Positions 55,315 through 64,000 of a stretch of 64,000 bases of DNA are shown in pieces; position 1 is the stretch's first letter, and every line of letters starts with the position of its first letter. The stretch is from contig NC_092096.1 in NCBI RefSeq assembly GCF_045679555.1, positions 28,466,364 to 28,530,363 on the forward strand. Direction: 5' to 3'. A program made the translations under genes and the position numbers. Below the pieces are notes generated by a model. It worked only from the letters and a program-made list of their open reading frames with translations. It had not been told where the DNA came from and did not search any database. The DNA is from Salvelinus alpinus. Lineage: Eukaryota; Chordata; Actinopteri; Salmoniformes; Salmonidae.

Positions 55315-56010
55315 TCCCTCAGTCAGACTGCACAGTGACTGTACAGCTACAGCTGGGACCTACTGCAGGTGCTGAGGGGAGGAGATGAACCAGTACAATG
55401 ACACAGTGTGTAGTAGAGCTGAACAACAATAGGGTCAAACTAGAGCTGTGTCTAGAAGACTTTAGATCATAACTGATCACTAAATGTTTCTCCTGACTAT
55501 TAACTACATGTTGACTCTGTTGAGTAACTCAAGGAAAACCATCAACCAATCTGAATAGAGATGATGTGCAATGTTCCAAACCCCTAAAGATGACCTGTGT
55601 TACAAATAGCTAGAATTTAGTCAACATGATTCAAACAGATACATTAAAGCCCCTAAACATTACACATACATCCTCCCTCACACCACTGTGGTAGTTCCAG
55701 AGAGCAGCAGGTAAAGCTGGAGACGTCAGAGCTCTGGAGATCTCCTCTTTAGATCAGTCAGTCAGCAGCATCACAGTCCACACACAGACTGCAGTTACTG
55801 ATCTTGACCACTGGAGGGAGACATAAAGCCGATACTATCTGCTCTAATAACACAGTAATAACAATATGCTCCATTTGTAGATGTCTATAATCAATATATC
55901 AGTCCCCATTCAGCACTTATATCATAAACCATGACAGTGATTACATAGTTATCATGTTTCTACATCACATCACACAACATTTACTAATAAAGTCTGACTG
56001 TCCAGGATAA
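55315..56010 (+). repeat. Type-A V 3'-flank block, copy 3 of 5
   Basis: Near-identical to 58,965-59,680. No gene. Confidence 0.85.
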
Positions 56011-56012
56011 CT

Positions 56013-56074
56013 ATTTACATATAAGACACTTTGCATTGGCAACACATGCCTCAGTGGTCTGGGAGTGTTTATAG
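56013..56074 (+). promoter_or_regulatory. V10 promoter with paired octamer-like motifs
   Basis: ATTTACAT (56,013-56,020) then CTTTGCAT (56,029-56,036), and TTTATAG (56,068). The same pair stands before V11-V14. Confidence 0.75.
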
Positions 56075-56134
56075 CCCTGTGAGTCTAACACTTCATGACT
56101 GAGAGCTGTCCTTCATGACAACAGAACTTCAACA

Positions 56135-56655
56135 ATGACTTTCATCATGAGCTTTGTGTGGATATTGATGTTCTTTATTCAGGGTAAGGTTTTACAATTT
56201 ATTGGTCTAAAATCACTTTCTTATTGAAATGTTTAATCTTAATGTTGCCTCAAATTGAGAAAATTAGACATTAGAGATTTATACGACCAAATGTTATCAC
56301 ATAAATAATGAGTTCTTAAATGTCTCTGTTTCAGAATCCAGAGGACGGTACACTGTGACTCAGACTCCTACAGAGGAAACTGTTCTCCCAGGACAGACAG
56401 TCTCTCTGAACTGTAAAACCAGCAGTAATGTGTATTATGCACATGGAAAATATCCAGTACTAGCCTGGTACCACCAGAAACCTGGAGGAGCTCATAAACT
56501 CCTTATTTACCGTGCAACAACACTTCAGTCTGGGATTCCATCTAGATTCAGTGGCAGTGGATCTCATAGTGACTTCACTCTGACCATCAGTAGAGTCCAG
56601 GCTGAAGATGCAGGATATTACTACTGTCAGAGTTATAACAGTGATCCAGCGTTCA
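56135..56655 (+). CDS. V10: open IgL V gene, long CDR1
   Basis: Leader exon 56,135-56,183 ([16 protein letters not shown]), donor G|GTAAGG. V exon 56,335-56,655: [105 protein letters not shown] 56,656-56,662, ACAAAAACC 56,675-56,683. It forms a subfamily with V12 and V13 ([25 protein letters not shown]3). Its upstream region and leader belong to the V7/V14 family while CDR2 (RATTLQSG) matches V4, which itself suggests past sequence exchange. Open. Confidence 0.95.
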
Positions 56656-56683
56656 CACAGTGATACAGAGCCGTACAAAAACC

Positions 56684-57158
56684 TCCCTCAGTCAGACTGC
56701 ACAGTAAATGTACTGCTACAGCTGGGACCTACTGTAGGAGCTGAGGGGGAAGAGACAGTGACATGGAACACCGGTTGCTATATGAGGTCAACTGTGACAT
56801 GTGACAATATGGTTAGAAAGCGATCATTCAGATCACATGACCATCATCATCATCATTATGGTTATGTCTTAAAGTTTGTTTTATGGCCTGAAAGTGTATG
56901 TGCAAGTTATTCAATGATTTGAAACACAATTCCCGTCCATATATAAATCAAGATCTACAGAAGTAAAACAAAAGGTGCTATGACCTCAACATTACTTCAA
57001 AGTTACAATCACTTCAGCCCCCCAAAACAAGTCCTCATATGAACCTCAACCAAATGTCTGATTTAAATGGATGTGATCTTCTAACATTATAACTATTTTG
57101 ATACATGATGCTGGACTCAGTCATGACACAACAATAGATACTACATACACTATCTACT
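56684..57158. other. Type-B V 3' flank
   Basis: Shared with V13 (61,866-62,340), including the CATCATCATCATCATTATGG microsatellite. No gene. Confidence 0.75.
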
Positions 57159-57308
57159 AGGGTTGTGGTCAATTCCAGTTCATTTCAGGAAGTATAGAAA
57201 AACTCAAATTCCGGGTCTCTTCAATGCTTTTCAATGAGGAACATTTTGAATTTGAATTAGAGTTTGGGTTTGAGGTGACTGGAATTTAAATTAATTGACC
57301 CCAACCCT
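57159..57308. mobile_element. Short inverted-repeat MITE, copy 1
   Basis: Starts AGGGTTGTGGTCAATTCCAG and ends TTAATTGACCCCAACCCT. Copy 2 at 62,341-62,490 came with the same duplicated unit. Confidence 0.8.
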
Positions 57309-57470
57309 GCTATCTATACTACACCACATACATACACTATCTACACTATATTACCTACATTACATAATATATACTACACTATCTACACCATATACATACA
57401 CTATCTACACTACACTATCTACATACACTATCTACACTGCACTATCTACACTGTCTACATACACTATCTA
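57309..57470. repeat. CTATCTACA microsatellite-like tract
   Basis: Degenerate ACACTATCTAC repeats; repeated with length change at 62,491-62,675. Confidence 0.85.
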
Positions 57471-58058
57471 CACCAGGTATTCCCAAACTGGGGTACACGC
57501 GCATTCCCGGCGGGGTACGCCAAATAAAAAAGTGGTTCACATTTTTTAAAACAATAATAATAATAATTGTTTATTAAAAAAATGTACATTTCTTCACATT
57601 TTCAAAACAGTCCATTTATATTTTCCAACGGAACAATACATTTGGATGAGGTTTTTTTCTCGCCTGAGTAGCCTCGTTTCACTGCCAAAAATAAATGTAA
57701 CCATCTAGTGTTCAGCGAAATAACAACACAATGCCAAATGCAGGTAGCCTATCAAATAATTAACATCCAATCACATTAACCGTTACTCTCTCGCGGGAAT
57801 TCCACTAACGGTCCGTATGTAACCAAACATAGCTGCTGCTCATGTTGGTATCTGTACTGATGGCTAAAAAGCCATGACAGGGAGACATAATGGAGTGGAG
57901 TGGTAACGCAAGCAGTTGCTCCCGACGCCACTTGGGTACACTGCAGCATCCACCGAGAGGCTCTTGCTGCCAAGGGAATGCCTGGCAGCTTGAAAGACGT
58001 TTTGGACGCTACAGTGAAAATGGTTAACTTTGTTAAAGCAAGGCCCCTGAACTCTAAT
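57471..58058 (+). mobile_element. Fragment of a ZBED/SCAND3-like hAT transposon, copy 1
   Basis: It starts CAGGTATTCCCAAACTGGGG (typical terminus). On the + strand from 57,909 it encodes QAVAPDATWVHCSIHREALA then AKGMPGSLKDVLDATVKMVN, FVKARPLNS, a stretch I recognise from ZBED5/SCAND3-type hAT transposases. Internal deletion; no catalytic end. Confidence 0.7.
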
Positions 58059-58199
58059 GTATTTAAGCAATATATCAGTCCCCATTCAGCACTTATATAA
58101 GAAATCATGTCTGTGATTACATAGTTATCAGGTTTCTACATCACACAACATTTATTAATAAAGTCTGACTGTCCAGGAAGACGATTTACATATAAGACA

Positions 58200-58245
58200 C
58201 TTTGCATAGACAGCACATGCTTCAGTGGTCTGGGAGTGTTTATAG
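58200..58245 (+). promoter_or_regulatory. Promoter upstream of the assembly gap (assigned to V11)
   Basis: CTTTGCAT (58,200) and TTTATAG (58,239). Only 18 bp follow before the N run, so linkage to the V11 leader is assumed. Confidence 0.6.
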
Positions 58246-58263
58246 TCCTGTGAGTTTAACACT

Positions 58264-58363
58264 NNNNNNNNNNNNNNNNNNNNNNNNNNNNNNNNNNNNN
58301 NNNNNNNNNNNNNNNNNNNNNNNNNNNNNNNNNNNNNNNNNNNNNNNNNNNNNNNNNNNNNNN
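58264..58363. other. Assembly gap, exactly 100 N
   Basis: A run of 100 N, the usual placeholder for unknown length. Left sequence ends GAGTTTAACACT, right begins CATGACTGAGAG. In other V genes these are separated by a single T, so the two contigs could abut, or whole V units may be missing. Confidence 0.98.
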
Positions 58364-58404
58364 CATGACTGAGAGCTGTCCTTCATGACAACAGAACTTC
58401 AACG

Positions 58405-58936
58405 ATGACTTTGACTTTGATCATGAGCTTTTTGTGGATATTGATGTTCTTCATTCAGGGTAAGATTTTACTATTTAATGCTCTTAAAATTACTTTCTTA
58501 TCGAAATATGTAGTCTTAATATTGTCTCTGACTTGATAGAATTAGATAAATGTAAATGTACACAAAAACATGTTTGAAATGACTTTTTCCTAAATGTCTC
58601 TGTTTCAGAATCCAGAGGACAGGTACACTGTGACACAGACTCCTGCAGTGAAAGCTGTTGTCCCAGGACAGACAGTTACTCTGAACTGTAAAACCAGCAG
58701 TGACTGTGTATGGTGGTTGTACTGGGTCTTATACCTGTATGGCCTGGTATCAACAGAAACCTGGAGGAGCTCCTAAACTCCTTATTCACTATGCTACAAC
58801 CAACTTCAGTCTGGGACTCCATCTAGATTCAGTGGTAGTGGATCTGGTAGTGACTTCACTCTGACCATCAGTGAAGTCCAGGCTGAAGATGCAGGAGATT
58901 ACTACTGTCAGAGTTACCACAGTGGTGATGTGTTCA
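58405..58936 (+). pseudogene. V11: mosaic IgL V pseudogene
   Basis: Leader exon 58,405-58,459 ([18 protein letters not shown], two residues longer than its relatives), good donor. V exon 58,609-58,936 after TTTCAG. FR1 is V9-like, but GGACAGGTACACTG has one base more than V9 and shifts the frame. CDR1 (GGTTGTACTGGGTCTTATAC) is that of V14. FR2 is V9-like, and CDR2 (GCTACAACCAACTTCAG) blends V9 and V14 with two extra bases. FR3, CDR3 and flank are V9-like. RSS: CACAGTG 58,937-58,943, ACTAAAACC 58,956-58,964. The frameshifts lie at switch points, pointing to gene conversion as their cause. Confidence 0.92.
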
Positions 58937-58964
58937 CACAGTGATACAGAGTCGTACTAAAACC

Positions 58965-59680
58965 TCCCTCAGTCAGACTGCACAGTGACTGTACAGCTAC
59001 AGCTGGGACCTACTGCAGGTGCTGAGGGGAGGAGATGAACCAGTACAATGACACAGTGTGTAGTAGAGCTGAACAACAATAGGGTCAAACTAGAGCTGTG
59101 TCTAGAAGACCTTAGATCATAACTGATCACTAAATGTTTCTCCTGACTATTAACTACATGTTGACTCTGTTGAGTAACTCAAGGAAAACCATCAACCAAT
59201 CTGAATAGAGATGATGTGCAATGTTCCAAACCCCTAAAGATGACCTGTGTTACAAATAGCTAGAATTTAGTCAACATGATTCAAACAGATACATTAAAGC
59301 CCCTAAACATTACACATACATCCTCCCTCACACTACTGAGGTAGTTCCAGAGAGCAGCAGGTGAAGCAGGAGACTGGAGACGTCAGAGCTCTGGAGATCT
59401 CCTCTTTAGATCAGTCAGTCAGCAGCATCACAGTCCACACACAGACTGCAGTTACTGATCTTGACCACTGGAGGGAGACATAAAGCCGATACTATCTGCT
59501 CTAATAACACAGTAATAACAATATGCTCCATTTGTAGATGTCTATAATCAATATATCAGTCCCCATTCAGCACTTATATCAGAAACCATGACAGTGATTA
59601 CATAGTTATCATGTTTCTACATCACATCACACAACATTTACTTATAAAGTCTGACTGTCCAGGAAGACTATTTACATATA
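58965..59680 (+). repeat. Type-A V 3'-flank block, copy 4 of 5
   Basis: Near-identical to 55,315-56,010. No gene. Confidence 0.85.
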
Positions 59681-59685
59681 AGACA

Positions 59686-59730
59686 CTTTGCATTGGCAAC
59701 ACACGCTTCAGTGGTCTGGGAGTGTTTATA
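59686..59730 (+). promoter_or_regulatory. V12 promoter
   Basis: CTTTGCAT (59,686) with ATTTACAT 16 bp before it, and TTTATA (59,725-59,730). Confidence 0.75.
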
Positions 59731-59791
59731 GCCCTGTGAGTCTAACACTTCATGACTGAGAGCTGTCCTTCATGACAACAGAACTTCAACA

Positions 59792-60312
59792 ATGACTTTC
59801 ATCATGAGCTTTGTGTGGATATTGATGTTCTTTATTCAGGGTAAGGTTTTACAATTTATTGGTCTAAAATCACTTTCGTATTGAAATGTTTAATCTTAAT
59901 GTTGCCTCAAATTCAGAAAATTAGACATTAGAGATTTATACGACCAAATGTTATCACATAAATAATGAGTTCTTAAATGTCTCTGTTTCAGAATCCAGAG
60001 GACAGTACACTGTGACTCAGACTCCTACAGACGAAACTGTTCTCCCAGGCCAGACAGTCTCTCTGAAGTGTAAAACCAGCAGTAATGTGTATTATGCAGA
60101 TGCCAAATATCCCATACTAGCCTGGTACCACCAGAAACCTGGAGGAGCTCATAAACTCCTTATTTACCGTGCTACAACACTTCAGTCTGGGACTCCATCT
60201 AGATTCAGTGGCAGTGGATCTCATAGTGACTTCACTCTGACCATCAGTGAAGTCCAGGCTGAAGATGCAGGATATTACTACTGTCAGAGATATAACAGTG
60301 ATCCAGCGTTCA
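59792..60312 (+). CDS. V12: open IgL V gene
   Basis: Leader exon 59,792-59,840 ([16 protein letters not shown]). V exon 59,992-60,312: [105 protein letters not shown] 60,313-60,319, 12-bp spacer, ACAAAAACC 60,332-60,340. It differs from V13 in the translated V exon only at one CDR3 residue (QRY versus QSY), and leader and intron are almost identical, so this is a recent duplicate. Immediately behind it lies a second V 3' end with its own RSS. Confidence 0.95.
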
Positions 60313-60365
60313 CACAGTGATACAGAGCCGTACAAAAACCTCCCTCAGTCATACTGCACAGTAAA

Positions 60366-60459
60366 TCTCATAGTGACTTCACTCTGACCATCAGTGGAGT
60401 CCAGGCTGAAGATGCAGGATATTACTACTGTCAGAGTTACCACAGTGGAAATGTGTTCA
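60366..60459 (+). pseudogene. V fragment (FR3-CDR3) with a second intact RSS behind V12
   Basis: From TCTCATAGTGACTTC the sequence encodes [29 protein letters not shown]. It is followed by CACAGTG (60,460-60,466), a 12-bp spacer and ACAAAAACC (60,479-60,487). It starts abruptly in the V12 3' flank (GCACAGTAAA|TCTCATAG) and continues into a type-A flank, whereas V12 itself begins with a type-B flank. It is the scar of an unequal crossover or conversion between two V units. Confidence 0.92.
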
Positions 60460-60487
60460 CACAGTGATACAGAGCCGTACAAAAACC

Positions 60488-61205
60488 TCCCTCAGTCAGA
60501 CTGCACAGTGACTGTACTGCTACAGCTGGGACCTACTGCAGGTGCTGAGGGGAGGAGATGATCCAGTACAATGACACAGTGTGTAGTAGAGCTGAACAAC
60601 AATAGGGTCAAACTAGAGCTATGTCTAGAAGACCTTAGATCATAACTGATCACTAAATGTTTCTCCTGACTATTAACTACATGTTGACTCTGTTGAGTAA
60701 CTCAAGGAAAACCATCAACCAATCTGAATAGAGATGATGTACAATGATCAAAACCTCTAAAGATGACCTGTGTTATAAATAGCTAGAATTTAGTAAACAT
60801 GATTCAAACAGATACATTAAAACCACTAAACATTACCCAGACATCCTCCCTCACACCACTGTGGTAGTTCCAGAGAACAGCAGGTGAAGCAGGAGACTGG
60901 AGACGTCAGAGCTCTGGAGATCTCCTCTTTAGATCAGAGTCAGTCAGCAGCATCATAGTCCCCACACAGACTGCAGTTACTAATCCTGACCACTGGAGGG
61001 AGACATAAAGCCGATACTATCTGTTCTAATAACACAGTAATAACATTATGCTCCATTTGTAGATGTCTATAATCAATATATCAGTCCCCATTCAGCACTT
61101 ATATCAGAAACCATGTCAGTGATTACATAGTTATCATGTTTCTACATCACATCACACAACATTTACTAATAAAGTCTGACTGTCCAGGAAGACTATTTAC
61201 ATATA
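60488..61205 (+). repeat. Type-A V 3'-flank block, copy 5 of 5
   Basis: Follows the V fragment. No gene. Confidence 0.85.
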
Positions 61206-61210
61206 AGACA

Positions 61211-61256
61211 CTTTGCATTGGCAACACACGCTTCAGTGGTCTGGGAGTGTTTATAG
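61211..61256 (+). promoter_or_regulatory. V13 promoter
   Basis: CTTTGCAT (61,211) with ATTTACAT just upstream, and TTTATAG (61,250). Confidence 0.75.
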
Positions 61257-61316
61257 CCCTGTGAGTTTAACACTTCATGACTGAGAGCTGTCCTTCATGA
61301 CAACAGAACTTCAACG

Positions 61317-61837
61317 ATGACTTTCATCATGAGCTTTGTGTGGATATTGATGTTCTTTATTCAGGGTAAGGTTTTACAATTTATTGGTCTAAAATCACTT
61401 TCGTATTGAAATGTTTAATCTTAATGTTGCCTCAAATTCAGAAAATTAGACATTAGAGATTTATACGACCAAATGTTATCACATAAATAATGAGTTCTTA
61501 AATGTCTCTGTTTCAGAATCCAGAGGACAGTACACTGTGACTCAGACTCCTACAGACGAAACTGTTCTCCCAGGCCAGACAGTCTCTCTGAAGTGTAAAA
61601 CCAGCAGTAATGTGTATTATGCAGATGCCAAATATCCCATACTAGCCTGGTACCACCAGAAACCTGGAGGAGCTCATAAACTCCTTATTTACCGTGCTAC
61701 AACACTTCAGTCTGGGACTCCATCTAGATTCAGTGGCAGTGGATCTCATAGTGACTTCACTCTGACCATCAGTGAAGTCCAGGCTGAAGATGCAGGATAT
61801 TACTACTGTCAGAGTTATAACAGTGATCCAGCGTTCA
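61317..61837 (+). CDS. V13: open IgL V gene, near twin of V12
   Basis: Leader exon 61,317-61,365 ([16 protein letters not shown]). V exon 61,517-61,837 is open with the same residues as V12 except QSYNSDPAF in CDR3. RSS: CACAGTG 61,838-61,844, ACAAAAACC 61,857-61,865. Unlike V12 it keeps the full type-B 3' flank (61,866-63,260), so V12 plus the fragment probably derives from a V13-like unit whose flank was replaced. Confidence 0.95.
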
Positions 61838-61865
61838 CACAGTGATACAGAGCTGTACAAAAACC

Positions 61866-62340
61866 TCCCTCAGTCAGACTGCACAGTAAATGTACTGCTA
61901 CAGCTGGGACCTACTGCAGGTGCCGAGGGGGAAGACCCAGTGACATGGAACACCGATTGCTATATGAGGTCAACTGGGACATGTGACAATATGGTTGGAA
62001 AGCGATCATTCAGATCACATGACCATCATCATCATCATTATGGTTATGTCTTAAAGTTTGTATTATGGCCTGAAAGTGTATGTGCAAGTTATTCAATGAT
62101 TTGAAACACAATTCCCGTCCGTATATAAATCAAGATCTACAGAAGTAAAACAAAAGGTGCTATGACCTCAACATTACTTCAAAGTTACAATCACTTCAGC
62201 CCCCCAAAACAAGTCCTCATATGAACCTCAACCAAATGTCTGATTTAAATGGATGTGATCTTCTAACATTATAACTATTTTGATACATGATGCTGGACTC
62301 AGTCATAACACAACAATAGATACTACATACACTATCTACT
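61866..62340. other. Type-B V 3' flank
   Basis: Copy of 56,684-57,158. Confidence 0.75.
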
Positions 62341-62490
62341 AGGGTTGGGGTCAATTCCAGTTCATTTCAGGAAGTATAGAAAAACTCAAATTCCGGGTCT
62401 CTTCAATGCTTTTCAATGAGGAACATTTTGAATTGTAATTAGAGTTTGGTTTTGAGGTGACTGGAATTTAAATTAATTGACCCCAACCCT
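62341..62490. mobile_element. Short inverted-repeat MITE, copy 2
   Basis: Starts AGGGTTGGGGTCAATTCCAG, ends TTAATTGACCCCAACCCT; sits at the same place as copy 1. Confidence 0.8.
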
Positions 62491-62675
62491 GCTATCTATA
62501 CTACACCACATACATACACAATCTACACTATACTACCTACATTACACTATCTATACTACACTATCTACACCATATACATACACTATCTACACTACACTAT
62601 CTACACTGCACTATCAACACTGTCTACATACACTATCTACACTGCACTATCTACACTGTCTACATACACTATCTA
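62491..62675. repeat. CTATCTACA microsatellite-like tract, copy 2
   Basis: Longer than the copy at 57,309. Confidence 0.85.
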
Positions 62676-63262
62676 CACCAGGTTTTCCCAAACTAGGGTA
62701 CACACGCATTGCCGTCGGGGTACGCCAAATAAAAAAGTGGTTCACATTTTTTAAAACAATAATAATAATAATTGTTTATAAAATAAAAAGTAAATTTATT
62801 TTTCTTCACATTTTCAAAGCAGTCCATTTATATTTTCCAACGGAGCTATACATTTGGATGAAGTTTTTTTCTCGCCTGAGTAGCCTCGTTTCACTGCCAA
62901 AAATAACATGTAACCATCTAGTGTTCAGCGAAATAACAACACACTGCCAAATGCAGGTAGCCTAGTCAAATAATTAACATCCAATCACATTAACCGCTAC
63001 TCTCTTGTGGGAATTCCACTAACGGTCTGTATGTAACCAAACGTAGCTGCTGCTCATGTTGGTATATGTAGAAGGCTAAAAAGCCATGACAGGGAGACAT
63101 AATGGAGTGGAGTGGTAACGCAAGCAGTTGCTCCCGACGCCACTTGGGTACACTGCAGCATCCACCGAGAGGCTCTTGCTGCCAAGGGAATGCCTGGCAG
63201 CTTGAAAGACATTTTGGACGTTACAGTGAAAATGCTTAACTTTGTTAAAGCAAGGCCCCTGA
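62676..63262 (+). mobile_element. ZBED/SCAND3-like hAT fragment, copy 2
   Basis: Encodes the same DATWVHCSIHREALAAKG and GMPGSLKDILDVTVKMLNFV stretch as copy 1. Duplicated with the V unit, not an independent insertion. Confidence 0.7.
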
Positions 63263-63403
63263 ACTCCAATATATCAGTCCCCATTCAGCACTTATATAAG
63301 AAATCATGTCCGTGATTACATAGCTATCAGGTTTCTACGTCACATCACACAACATTTATTAATAAAGTCTGACTGTCCAGGAAGACTATTTACATATAAG
63401 ACA

Positions 63404-63449
63404 CTTTGCATAGACAGCACATGCTTCAGTGCTCTGGAAGTGTTTATAG
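63404..63449 (+). promoter_or_regulatory. V14 promoter
   Basis: CTTTGCAT (63,404) preceded by ATTTACAT, and TTTATAG (63,443). Confidence 0.75.
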
Positions 63450-63509
63450 TCCTGTGAGGTTAATACTTCATGACTGAGAGCTGTCCTTCATGACAACAGA
63501 ACTTCAACA

Positions 63510-64000
63510 ATGACTTTTACCATGAGCTTTTTGTGGATATTGATGTTCTTCATTCAGGGTAAGATTTTACTATTTAATGCTCTTAAAATGACTTTCTTAT
63601 CGAGATATGTAGCCTTAATATTGCCTCTGCCTTGATAGAATTAGATAAATGTAAATGTACACAAAAACATGTTTGAAATGAAATTATCCTAAATGTCTCT
63701 GTTTCAGAATCCAGAGGACAGGTCACTGTGACTCAGACTCCTACAGTGAAAGCTGTTCTCCCAGAAAATACAGTTATTATAAACTGTAAAACCAGTGTGA
63801 CTGTATATGATGGTTGTACTGGGTCTTATACCTGTATGGCCTGGTACCAACAGAAACCTGGAGGAGCTCCTAAACTCCTGATGCACTCTTCAAACCAACG
63901 TCAGTCTGGGATTCCATCTAGATTCAGTGGCAGTGGATCTCATAGTGACTTCACTCTGACCATCAGTAGAGTCCAGGCTGAAGATGCAGGAGATTACTAC
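63510..64000 (+). CDS. V14: IgL V gene cut by the window end
   Basis: Leader exon 63,510-63,558 ([16 protein letters not shown]), donor G|GTAAGA. V exon from 63,708: [40 protein letters not shown] (C23 and the CDR1 Cys pair), [39 protein letters not shown], up to EDAGDYY at the last base. Open as far as seen; C104, CDR3 and RSS lie outside. Same family as V6 and V7, and the apparent donor of the V11 CDR1. Confidence 0.92.

Noticed and set aside
57295-57549. Frame rich in Tyr/Thr/Leu
   Set aside because: Translation of the CTATCTACA tract.
57900-58100. A host ZBED gene
   Set aside because: Only about 50 codons of similarity in a transposon fragment, duplicated with the V unit; no catalytic part.

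Overview
The window is eukaryotic DNA from a teleost immunoglobulin light-chain (IgL) locus. It is very probably from a salmonid (trout or salmon). The evidence is kappa-like V segments with 12-bp-spacer recombination signals (RSS), J segments with 23-bp-spacer RSS, teleost-type CL domains, and a repeat load I recognise as salmonid (Tc1 families, tRNA-derived SINEs, TTAA-flanked repeats, 3' tails of CR1/L2-type LINEs). There is one 100-N assembly gap.

Layout of the light-chain genes. Fourteen V genes or pseudogenes plus one V fragment lie on the + strand, numbered V1 to V14 here. Two CL exons (C1 at 21.3-21.6 kb, C2 at 49.7-50.0 kb), one frameshifted CL pseudogene of a second isotype (41.1-41.4 kb) and three J segments (J1 and J2 at 22.5-23.1 kb, J3 at 50.9 kb) lie on the - strand. 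V-to-J joining would therefore be inversional. Open V genes are V2, V4, V5, V7, V9, V10, V12, V13 and V14 (cut by the window end). Broken ones are V1, V3, V6, V8, V11 and the fragment after V12. Two V families differ in leader, CDR1 length and flanks, and from 54 kb to the end they occur in tandemly duplicated units.

Region by region. 1-3.9 kb is a minisatellite that appears to have grown from a CL splice-acceptor/exon boundary. 3.9-6.5 kb is the matching J-C intron, invaded by an LTR-like fossil and a rearranged Tc1. 6.6-15 kb holds V1-V3 with SINE, LINE and Tc1 insertions. 15.1-16.4 kb holds a conserved block (enhancer candidate) and a 37-bp repeat array. 16.4-20.8 kb is a broken LINE carrying three insertions. 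21-25.4 kb is the C1-J1-J2-V4 cluster and a second copy of the conserved block. 25.4-37.7 kb is a nest of transposable elements. 37.7-42 kb holds V5, block copy 3 and the CL pseudogene. 42-50 kb holds V6, V7, block copy 4 and C2. 50.9-64 kb holds J3 and V8-V14.

Working logic. C1 with J1/J2 looks like a complete acceptor cluster. C2 looks coding-intact, but the place where its J1/J2-like segments should be is deleted, and the only J next to it (J3) lies in the flank of the other isotype and has no GT splice donor. The most interesting observations are the exon-boundary-derived minisatellite, a four-copy octamer/E-box block on the 3' side of CL genes, the hybrid C2-J3 cluster, the gene-conversion mosaic V11, and the dated nest of transposons.
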